Source: Anaerolineae bacterium (lineage in GTDB: Bacteria > Chloroflexota > Anaerolineae > Anaerolineales > Villigracilaceae). Taken from it: a DNA stretch of 5,720 bases. The position numbers and the translations under genes were made by a program. Below, piece by piece: positions 1 to 5,720 of this stretch (the stretch's first letter is position 1; each line of letters begins with the position of its first letter). The DNA is taken from positions 1 to 5,720 of the forward strand of contig DNDO01000199.1 in assembly GCA_003484265.1 (NCBI GenBank), given 5' to 3'. Under the pieces are notes generated by a model, which was given only the letters and a program-made list of their open reading frames with translations, was not told the DNA's origin and searched no databases.

Positions 1-555
1 GCCATTTGAGATCAATCCCACCCGCGGGCTTTTGATGCCGCGCACGCGCTCTGCATAGACGCTTCCCATAATGCCGAATTGCAAAAGATTCTCAGGCTTG
101 CAATCGGGGTTTGCGCCGATATCGAGGATAATGCAATATCCCGATGCGGTCGGGAAGGGAGGCGCAAGCGCGGGTCTGTCTACGCCTCTAATCCGTCCCA
201 GTCTAAACAGCGCGGTCACCATTGCCGCACCTGTGTTGCCCGCCGTGACGAACGCATCTGCTTCACCGCGTTTCAAGATGTCGTACCCGACAGCCATCGA
301 ATTCTGCGCGTCCTTGTGACGCGCCTTCATTACGAGGTCATCGCCTTTGTCGTTCATCGTCAGCAATTCAGGCGCATGGAAAACGCTGACTGGCAGACCA
401 GCCGCATTGCTTGAATCAAGTATCGGTTGAATCTTAGAAGCGTCGCCCGTCAATATAATTTCCACGCCATATTCGCGCGCCGCCATCACTGCTCCCTCAA
501 CGTCCGGCGCTGGATAGTTGTCGCTCCCCATTGCGTCCACAACGATTCGTGTCAT
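1..555 (-). CDS. plsX: Phosphate acyltransferase PlsX, N-terminal 185 residues (runs off the window)
   Basis: PlsX converts acyl-ACP plus phosphate into acyl-phosphate, the acyl donor for PlsY in the first step of bacterial phospholipid synthesis; it is a peripheral membrane enzyme. The frame is open from the ATG at 555 to base 1. It begins MTRIVVDAMGSDNYPAPDVEG, the usual PlsX opening. Further family motifs are MNDKGDDLVMKARHKDAQNS (about residues 81-100), FVTAGNTGAAMVTALF (about 118-133), ILDIGANPDCKPENLLQF (about 158-175), MGSVYAERV and PRVGLISNG at the edge. PlsX proteins are usually about 330-350 aa, so slightly over half is present. The ATG is well supported: GAGGAG lies 5 bases upstream and the protein starts at the family's normal N-terminus. 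The start overlaps the stop of the upstream sensor kinase by four bases (ATGA), which implies cotranscription and coupled translation. No broken motif is seen. The identification is firm; the missing C-terminal half is only a window effect. Confidence 0.96.
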   Translation of the reverse strand, partial: MTRIVVDAMGSDNYPAPDVEGAVMAAREYGVEIILTGDASKIQPILDSSNAAGLPVSVFHAPELLTMNDKGDDLVMKARHKDAQNSMAVGYDILKRGEADAFVTAGNTGAAMVTALFRLGRIRGVDRPALAPPFPTASGYCIILDIGANPDCKPENLLQFGIMGSVYAERVRGIKSPRVGLISNG

Positions 556-3500
556 TTCATCTCCTCATTTTCATTATTTTTGAGCGTGAAGAAAAATGTC
601 GAGCCTTTTCCCAACTCTGATTGTAACCAAATTTTTCCGCCGTGCACTTCTATTATACGTTTAACGAGTGCAAGACCGATGCCGGTTCCGTCGCTGTACG
701 GGTCAAGCTTGTTGAACAACCCAAAAATGCGTTCGTGAAATTCTGGCGGTACTCCGATGCCGTTATCATTGATAAAGAAAACTTCTTCGTCGTTGATTGT
801 CTTTACGCCGATCTTGATCGTTGGATTTTCCTGATCGCCCATGAATTTTGCCGCATTCGACACAAGATTTTGCAGGACCTCGACCATGCGGACTCGATCT
901 ACGCGCACTGATGGAAGCTCCGCATCCACCTTTACCGTAACCTGATTTGCCCTCAATTGACCATCCACCAGCTCGAGTGTTTCATTCACCAATTCCCCGA
1001 ACGGAATATCCCTGGGCGGGTTGACCAGGCGTCCAACGCGGGAAAGATCCAACAATTCTTTGAGAAGCCTGTCCATCTTTTTCGCAGCATCACGGATGCG
1101 GCTGATGGTTGCCGGAATCTTACTGTAGTTTCCATTGTGAAGGTCGGATTCTAGGAATCCAAGGAATCCTCCAATTGTTACAATCGGACTTTTTAGATCG
1201 TGCGAGACCGTGTAGGTAAATCGTTCGAGCTCTGCGTTCTTTTTTTCAAACTCAAGAACCAGCGCCTGAAGTTGATCCTGGGTATGCTTGTGTTCTGTCA
1301 GTTCCCTTTGCAATATTTCGAACAATCTTCCATTTTGAATTGCAATCGCAGTTTCCTGTACAATGGTTTCGATCAGTGACAAATCGCGCGGCGTAAATTT
1401 CCTGTCGCTAGACCGATTGTATAACGATAGCACACCCAAACAGGTTTCGTTATTTATGATGGGAACACCCATAAAGGCTCGAATTCCGGTATCGACCCAA
1501 CTTTTTAAGGCATGTGGGTGTTGTGAATATTCATCCACAATCAGAGGTAGACGGGTTTCATAGCATAACCAGATCAAACCCTGTCTATTGACCTTGTTAT
1601 AGTAAAGATCGGGGTTCTCATTGTGACTATAAACTTTTGACATCGTATCCCCATCTTCTGACATGATCGTCACGGTTCCGACATCAGCCAGAACCATCTC
1701 AGCGCTCAGCCTTGTTACCTTTTCAAGAATTTCATCCATTTTCAGCGAACTGTTTATCGCATGTGCAAATTCATTAATTCGCTGTTCGCGTCTTAGGTTA
1801 TCAGCCCTTTCCGAATATAAGCGTGCGCGCCGAATTGCAATATTGATCTGTTCGGCAAGCGTGCTCATTAGTCGAAGATCGTTTTTATCCAATCGATAGG
1901 TTGGCGCGCTTTCAATATTAAGAACGCCGCAAATTTTGGCACCGTCAAAGAGCGGGACGCAAACCTCCGATTGGATCTGTTGTGATGCGCGCAGAAACAA
2001 GGGTTCCCTGCCTGTGTCCTCGACCAGGATGGCTTGTCCAGTTTCGATAACCTTACCCGTAATACCTGCACCGGATGGAATCTTCTCGATTATGTCGTCT
2101 AGCTGGTACCCAACCTGATGTTTAAGCTTTAAGACCGTACCATCAAGTAAATAGAGACTTACAAAGGTGTAGCCGAAGGTGCGTGCGATTTCTTCGACGA
2201 CCTTTTGGAGCAGAACATCCAGATCAAGTTCGCGGGCTAACGATTCCTGAACAGCGCTGAGCAATGAAAGTTCCTGTGCCTGCCTTTCTGCTGTGAGGAA
2301 CAATAAATGATATTTCTCCTCGTTATCCCTGAGGGACAGCTCCATCTCTTTTCGGGCGGTGACATCCATCAAAAAGCCCTGCAATACGACGGGTTCGACG
2401 TCCGACATTACAATGTTCAGGCTTTCGTCATGGATCCACACCAGGCGTTCATCCTTGGTAAACATGCGATATTCCATTTCGAGCCGTTTGTTGCTGGCTA
2501 CGGCACCACTTTCAGTCTCATTTACATAATCGCGATCATCAGGATGAATTCTTTCAAACCAGAGGGTGGGGTCGGCAAGCCATTCTTCGGTTGTGTAACC
2601 AAGCAGGTATTCGATCTGCGGGCTGACATAATGCCACCGGCCTGTTGGTCCAGTATCAGAGCTGTATATCACCGCCGGAACGCTTTCGACCAATTCCCGA
2701 TAGCGTGCTTCCGCTGTGCGGAGTTGTTCCTCTACTTTTTGGCGCTCTTCAATCTCCTGCTGCGCGGCGGTAAAAAGCCGCGAGTTCTCTATTGCGATGG
2801 CTACCTGATTGGCGATTCCCTTAAGTAGAGTCACATCTTTTTCATCGTAGGCGTTGAGCGTGTAACTTTGCGCTGAGATCATTCCAATCACTTCATTGCG
2901 GGAGATTAAGGGAGCAGCGATAATGGATGCGGATATTTTGTCTGTTTTACCAAGCATGTTGAGAGTTGATTCCCTCCCGGCTTGTTCTTCTTTCGAGCGG
3001 TTAATAAGTATGGATTGCTCGCCCATCAAGAACCTACTCATGAAGAAATTTCCTGAGATCGCTGCTGATGGCTGATCGAATCGTTGACCGCTATCATACA
3101 AGATGGGGAAGGATACCTCACGAGATTCATGGTGATATAACCCGACAAAAAAAGCGTCCAACGAGATGCTTTTTTTTCCCTGTTCATAGACGATTTCCAG
3201 AAGGTCGGGGAGATCCATCAGCTTGGATACTGCATTGGCCAGTTCATTCAGGATGGTTAGGTGTTGAGCGTTCTGTCTTGTCTCTTCGAGTAGACGTGTG
3301 TTTTGAATGGCGATGGTCACTTGGTTTGCAATTCCAGAGAGAAGGTCCAGGTCTTCATCGTTATAGGCATCAGGTCTGTAACATTGACTGGAGATAACCC
3401 CGATTACATCATTCCCAATTATCAGCGGGACAAACATTAATGACTTCGAGATAATGGTCTCGTCACCGACGATTGCTTGAGATAAGCTCATAGGCATTGC

Positions 3501-4445
3501 GGTGCCACCCCAATTATTGACGAGAAGTGGTTTTTGAGTCTGTATTATTTTTCCAGTATATGTCCCGTCGATATCCGCCAGGGTTTTGGGCTCTTGATCC
3601 CAGCGTTTCCCGTTATCGAATAAAAATGGAATAGTTATCTGATTCTTCTTCTTATCAATGAGATTAATAAAGAACCTGTCTGCAGGAAGGATTTTTTGAA
3701 CCTGCCAGTAAACATTTTCCATAAGCGAAGGCAGGTCGGTCAACGCAGAAATCTCCTTGCCGATCTCATTCAGGATCGCGAGCCTTTGTGCGCGATTCGA
3801 CGTCTGCTCGAAGAGTCTGCTGTTTTCTACCGTTGCTGTCTCCAGATTGGCGCGGCTGTCGACTAATTCTTTCTGTCGGTCCTTTTCCAATTCGTTGCGT
3901 TGTGTCATAACAGTCATAACGAAAACGATCACTAACGTAAGAAAACCCAGGCTTTGAACGATGACAGCAAATGTCAATTCACTGCGGATATACGGCAGGC
4001 TGATGATGAAGATGATATTCAGAATACTGTAAATCAATGTGGCTCGCGCGGAGAGGATCAGGCTACTTAATAAAAGCGGTAGAACGATCCAGATGAACGC
4101 ATCGTTGATTCGGCTTGTCGATGGTTCGGGAACCGTTAAAGCGGAATAATACGAAGGAAATGTGAGCGATGCTATCAAGATCACGACAGCAACTTTGTAC
4201 CAGCGGGTGCGCGCTATAATATATCCTGCAATAAGAACGATCAGAACAGCGCGCGGTGTTCCACCGCCAATCATTTGCTCCAACCAGACCCCGGCCGCAC
4301 TGACAAACAAAAAGATAGACGTAATGATCGAAAGCCTGCGATCCGATTGCATCAGCGATTCAAATGGTTCTGTTATGAATCTCCAGATTTGTTTTAATAT
4401 GCGAATCGTTGTCCTCGCAATAGTAATCAATATGATCTTAATCAT
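552..4445 (-). CDS. Membrane multi-sensor histidine kinase (6TM-GAF-GAF-PAS-GAF-GAF-HisKA-HATPase), 1297 aa
   Basis: A sensor kinase expected to autophosphorylate on a histidine and pass phosphate to an unidentified response regulator. Residues 38-181 hold about six hydrophobic segments (roughly 38-57, 64-80, 84-101, 116-133, 135-152, 159-181) with only short loops. A charged, probably coiled-coil stretch follows (182-215). Then come GAF1 (about 236-382), GAF2 (411-553), a PAS/PAC unit (581-697, with YVSPQIEYLLGY, HPDDRDY and GFLMDVTARKE), GAF3 (738-872) and GAF4 (901-1037). HisKA has the H-box SHDLKSP with phospho-acceptor His1082. The ATPase domain has the N-box NLVSNAAKF (Asn1193, Asn1197), G1 DNGIG (1227-1231), F-box FGLFNKL and G2 GTGIGL (1253-1258), so it looks catalytically intact. 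No receiver domain is fused and no response regulator is in the window. The ligand cannot be read from sequence. The ATG at 4445 lacks a clear Shine-Dalgarno; Met32 (4352) is an alternative start and would keep all membrane segments. The gene ends in the plsX start codon. Confidence 0.95.
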   Translation of the reverse strand: MIKIILITIARTTIRILKQIWRFITEPFESLMQSDRRLSIITSIFLFVSAAGVWLEQMIGGGTPRAVLIVLIAGYIIARTRWYKVAVVILIASLTFPSYYSALTVPEPSTSRINDAFIWIVLPLLLSSLILSARATLIYSILNIIFIISLPYIRSELTFAVIVQSLGFLTLVIVFVMTVMTQRNELEKDRQKELVDSRANLETATVENSRLFEQTSNRAQRLAILNEIGKEISALTDLPSLMENVYWQVQKILPADRFFINLIDKKKNQITIPFLFDNGKRWDQEPKTLADIDGTYTGKIIQTQKPLLVNNWGGTAMPMSLSQAIVGDETIISKSLMFVPLIIGNDVIGVISSQCYRPDAYNDEDLDLLSGIANQVTIAIQNTRLLEETRQNAQHLTILNELANAVSKLMDLPDLLEIVYEQGKKSISLDAFFVGLYHHESREVSFPILYDSGQRFDQPSAAISGNFFMSRFLMGEQSILINRSKEEQAGRESTLNMLGKTDKISASIIAAPLISRNEVIGMISAQSYTLNAYDEKDVTLLKGIANQVAIAIENSRLFTAAQQEIEERQKVEEQLRTAEARYRELVESVPAVIYSSDTGPTGRWHYVSPQIEYLLGYTTEEWLADPTLWFERIHPDDRDYVNETESGAVASNKRLEMEYRMFTKDERLVWIHDESLNIVMSDVEPVVLQGFLMDVTARKEMELSLRDNEEKYHLLFLTAERQAQELSLLSAVQESLARELDLDVLLQKVVEEIARTFGYTFVSLYLLDGTVLKLKHQVGYQLDDIIEKIPSGAGITGKVIETGQAILVEDTGREPLFLRASQQIQSEVCVPLFDGAKICGVLNIESAPTYRLDKNDLRLMSTLAEQINIAIRRARLYSERADNLRREQRINEFAHAINSSLKMDEILEKVTRLSAEMVLADVGTVTIMSEDGDTMSKVYSHNENPDLYYNKVNRQGLIWLCYETRLPLIVDEYSQHPHALKSWVDTGIRAFMGVPIINNETCLGVLSLYNRSSDRKFTPRDLSLIETIVQETAIAIQNGRLFEILQRELTEHKHTQDQLQALVLEFEKKNAELERFTYTVSHDLKSPIVTIGGFLGFLESDLHNGNYSKIPATISRIRDAAKKMDRLLKELLDLSRVGRLVNPPRDIPFGELVNETLELVDGQLRANQVTVKVDAELPSVRVDRVRMVEVLQNLVSNAAKFMGDQENPTIKIGVKTINDEEVFFINDNGIGVPPEFHERIFGLFNKLDPYSDGTGIGLALVKRIIEVHGGKIWLQSELGKGSTFFFTLKNNENEEMK
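561..566 (-). promoter_or_regulatory. Ribosome binding site of plsX
   Basis: The minus strand reads GAGGAG, then five bases, then the plsX ATG at 555-553. The site lies inside the last codons of the sensor kinase (Glu-Glu-Met-Lys-stop), so ribosomes finishing the kinase arrive directly at it. It is a strong Shine-Dalgarno and fixes the plsX start; the kinase itself has no comparable site. Confidence 0.8.
2766..3785 (-). repeat. Tandem duplicated GAF unit (GAF1 and GAF2) inside the sensor kinase
   Basis: Residues about 221-390 and 395-560 of the kinase align along their length. Paired blocks include RLAILNEIGKEISALTDLP with HLTILNELANAVSKLMDLP, FLFDNGKRWDQ with ILYDSGQRFDQ, VPLIIGNDVIGVISSQ with APLISRNEVIGMISAQ, and LLSGIANQVTIAIQNTRLL with LLKGIANQVAIAIENSRLF. 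The similarity is clear in protein and only patchy in DNA, so this is an old domain duplication and not a recent repeat. GAF3 and GAF4 are much less similar to this pair. Confidence 0.65.
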
Positions 4446-4779
4446 AGTTTCTGGATACCGTCATCGTAAAATTGAGCGTGTTACCCCAGCCTGGTTTTAA
4501 TTCCATCCATAATATTCCGCGACGGACTTTTACAAGGTGTTTAACAAACGCCAGTCCGATCCCAGTGCCTTCAGCGTTTGCAACAAATTTGTTGATGAAC
4601 CCATAAAATTTCTCCGTTTGATCGTGATCGATGCCAATGACTTTATTGTGCACCTGGAATGCCTGCATATCTTTGAGATGAGTTTCGCGTATTTCATTTG
4701 ATGGTTCAGCCTGAAGGCCGATAAATATTGTCGAATTGTTGCCATTTGGCGATAATACATCGTTGCTTGACAATGTCAT
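4438..4779 (-). pseudogene. Decayed C-terminal fragment of a histidine kinase ATPase domain
   Basis: From an ATG at 4779 the frame encodes 113 residues that align with the last part of the adjacent kinase's HATPase domain. NNSTIFIGL matches ENPTIKIGV; KFYGFINKF (57-65) matches the F-box RIFGLFNKL; EGTGIGLAFVKHLVKV (70-85) matches DGTGIGLALVKRIIEV; and the end GNTLNFTM matches GSTFFFTL. I count 21 identities over 55 aligned residues by eye. Essential parts are lost. The N-box region reads LSSNDVLS, without the paired Asn/Lys pattern. The G1 DNGIG has become NKVIG, which removes the ATP-binding Asp. There is no HisKA or sensor region. No Shine-Dalgarno precedes the ATG. The same frame stays open back to 5001, but that extension is antisense to the tRNA and its terminator and is not coding. 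The 3' end overlaps the intact kinase start by 8 bases. Best read as a relic of a tandem kinase copy; a retained small protein is possible but unlikely. Confidence 0.7.
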
Positions 4780-4794
4780 GAAGGCGATTATAAT
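4767..4794 (+). promoter_or_regulatory. Sigma-70-type promoter of the tRNA-Leu gene
   Basis: A perfect -35 hexamer TTGACA (4767-4772) and a perfect -10 hexamer TATAAT (4789-4794) are separated by 16 bases. Initiation would fall near 4801, about 10 bases before the mature tRNA 5' end at 4811, the normal layout for a stable-RNA promoter. The element lies over the 5' end of the decayed kinase fragment on the opposite strand. Confidence 0.85.
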
Positions 4795-4810
4795 ACGCCG
4801 TGCCAAATAT

Positions 4811-4892
4811 GCGCTGGTGCTGGAATTGGCAGACAGGCACGCTTGAGGTGCGTGTGTCGTAAGACGTGGAGGTTCAAGTCCTCTCCAGCGCA
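4811..4892 (+). tRNA. tRNA-Leu, anticodon GAG
   Basis: An 82-base class II tRNA with all arms drawn by eye. The acceptor stem GCGCTGG (4811-4817) pairs fully with CCAGCGC (4885-4891), with discriminator A at 4892. The D-stem is CTG/CAG with GG in the loop. The anticodon stem CACGC/GCGTG (4838-4842, 4850-4854) flanks the loop TTGAGGT, so the anticodon is GAG (4845-4847), reading CUC and CUU leucine codons. The long variable arm (about 4855-4867) has a GTC/GAC stem, as expected for leucine tRNAs. The T-arm is GGAGG-TTCAAGT-CCTCT with one G-U pair. The bases after the discriminator are CAA, so CCA must be added by nucleotidyltransferase. It has its own promoter and terminator and is convergent with the DDAH-family gene. 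Confidence 0.95.
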
Positions 4893-4901
4893 CAACTACA
4901 G

Positions 4902-4927
4902 AAAATCCCCGTTGCGGGGATTTTTTT
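4902..4927 (+). terminator. Rho-independent terminator after tRNA-Leu
   Basis: A stem of 10 pairs, AAAATCCCCG (4902-4911) with CGGGGATTTT (4915-4924), closes a TTG loop and continues into a T-run ending at 4927. It starts 10 bases after the tRNA. On the minus strand the same hairpin is followed by a short TTTT run, so it may also stop transcripts from the DDAH-family gene that ends at 4974; that second role is inference. Confidence 0.85.
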
Positions 4928-4973
4928 GTTCTGATATGAAGCCGCCTCATTTCCAGCCGACAATTGTTCCCGA

Positions 4974-5720
4974 CTAAATATCGAGGATCAAACTGCAACA
5001 AGTTACCGCCCCTTCAGCCTTCGCCAATTCATCCGCCTCCACGCTTACAATTTTGTGGCCTAGTGCCTCGAGTTTTATTCGTGTTTTTGGAAAGGATGTT
5101 GGATATATGATCGAGCCGTTAATTGGCAGGCAATTCGCCGCATACGGTTCAGACGAATCGACTTCGATCAATTGGTACTGCTCAAAGTGTTGCGTATCTA
5201 CCCAGTCTTTGTTGATGAGCAGTGTTCCGTCGTCTACACGGGTAACAGCAGACTTGAGGTGAAGGCAATCATTTAATTGGACGCCTGTGACTTTGTATCC
5301 ATCGTCATGAAGTAATTCATCCAGTTGATCGACTGCATGCTGATTACTGCGCGTGGACATTCCAACGAATATGTTCATTCCAGCTACAAGCACATCGCCG
5401 CCGTCCAGTGTGGCAGGCTCGCGGATATAACGAAGGTCGATATGCCGGTATAAAGCCTGGATGATGGATTCAACTTCAGGCTTTCGAGAATCAGCCCCGG
5501 GCCGGGTGATGACCGCAGCATGAGGGAGGATAAAAGCTGTATCTTCGACAAAGACCGAATCGGGTAGGTCGGCTTCAGCGGGGAGTTCCAGTACTTCACA
5601 TCCGAGTTGTTTGAGCGTATTCACGTATTGGGAATGTTGTGCGCGGGCGATCTTAAGGTCGATGGGCGTGCGGTCGATGTGGGTGATCTCGCACTCGTTG
5701 AAACGCGGACTGATTTTGCG
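4974..5720 (-). CDS. ddaH: Dimethylarginine dimethylaminohydrolase family protein (DDAH-like), lacking only its extreme N-terminus
   Basis: Enzymes of this family hydrolyse N-omega-methylated arginines to citrulline plus an alkylamine, using a catalytic cysteine; they belong to the arginine-deiminase/amidinotransferase superfamily and are cytosolic. The frame is open from the window edge, giving 248 residues from RKISPRFNECEITHIDR. Motifs in order are LPDSVFVEDTA (about 52-62), VITRPGADSR (70-79), ATLDGGDVL (103-111, with the acidic active-site residue), GCLHLKSA-type NDCLHLKSAV (151-160, catalytic His154) and AEGAVTCCSL (235-244); by analogy with human DDAH1 the first Cys (Cys241) is the nucleophile. 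Bacterial members are about 250-260 aa, so roughly 5-10 residues are missing upstream. An internal GTG at 5624 is not the start, because family sequence continues before it. Substrate choice (dimethylarginine, arginine or citrulline) is not settled by motifs. It is separated from the kinase by the convergent tRNA and its terminator, so it is probably a separate transcription unit. Confidence 0.9.
   Translation of the reverse strand, partial: RKISPRFNECEITHIDRTPIDLKIARAQHSQYVNTLKQLGCEVLELPAEADLPDSVFVEDTAFILPHAAVITRPGADSRKPEVESIIQALYRHIDLRYIREPATLDGGDVLVAGMNIFVGMSTRSNQHAVDQLDELLHDDGYKVTGVQLNDCLHLKSAVTRVDDGTLLINKDWVDTQHFEQYQLIEVDSSEPYAANCLPINGSIIYPTSFPKTRIKLEALGHKIVSVEADELAKAEGAVTCCSLILDI

Noticed and set aside
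71..414. Two plus-strand open frames in the first 400 bases
   Set aside because: They lie opposite plsX, which matches its family throughout; the plus-strand products look low in meaning and have no ribosome site.
2307..2828. 173-codon plus-strand open frame
   Set aside because: It is the antisense shadow of the PAS/GAF3 part of the kinase, with no recognisable motif.
4741..4762. Small inverted repeats GCCA-TT-TGGC and CGAT-AATAC-ATCG upstream of the tRNA promoter
   Set aside because: Four-base arms of this kind occur by chance, and they lie in the decayed kinase sequence; no operator can be claimed.
4787..4806. Minus-strand promoter for the relic/kinase using the TATAAT-like palindromic core and TTGGCA
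   Set aside because: The spacing between the two hexamers is only about 8 bases, far too short; the same bases form the -10 of the plus-strand tRNA promoter.
4868..4892. Integration (attB) site at the tRNA 3' end
   Set aside because: I see no second copy of the tRNA 3' end and no integrase or phage gene in the window.
4780..5001. N-terminal extension of the relic frame on the minus strand, open to an ATG at 5001
   Set aside because: It is antisense to the tRNA-Leu, its leader and its terminator hairpin, and its translation resembles no kinase or other family; the open frame is accidental.
5622..5624. GTG as the start of the DDAH-like gene
   Set aside because: Conserved family sequence (NECEITHIDR, ARAQHSQYV) continues in frame upstream to the window edge, so the start is outside.

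Overview
The window is a bacterial chromosomal segment. Protein style suggests a Chloroflexi/Anaerolineae-like organism: a multi-GAF sensor kinase, a compact PlsX, a DDAH-family enzyme and a tRNA without encoded CCA. This placement is an impression from sequence style, not a search result. All protein-coding sequence lies on the minus strand; one tRNA gene lies on the plus strand.

Layout in minus-strand transcription order. (a) 5720-4974: a nearly complete DDAH/arginine-deiminase-superfamily hydrolase whose first few residues lie beyond the window. (b) 4973-4446: no intact protein gene. It holds a convergent tRNA-Leu(GAG) with a consensus promoter and a hairpin terminator. Next to it is a decayed C-terminal piece of a histidine-kinase ATPase domain, whose frame runs 8 bases into the next gene. 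(c) 4445-552: one very large membrane sensor histidine kinase (1297 aa) with six predicted membrane segments, then GAF-GAF-PAS-GAF-GAF-HisKA-HATPase. (d) 555-1: the first 185 codons of plsX (phosphate acyltransferase of phospholipid synthesis), whose start codon overlaps the kinase stop codon (ATGA).

The kinase and plsX are therefore very likely cotranscribed and translationally coupled. No response regulator is visible, so the kinase is an orphan within this window. The kinase remnant upstream of the intact kinase suggests an older tandem pair of kinase genes, of which the upstream copy was lost up to the tRNA promoter.

I see no CRISPR array, insertion sequence, toxin-antitoxin pair or defence module, and no strong case for a new system. 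The points worth a second look are the decayed kinase fragment abutting and overlapping the tRNA promoter, the kinase-plsX overlap, and a pair of homopolymer runs inside the kinase.
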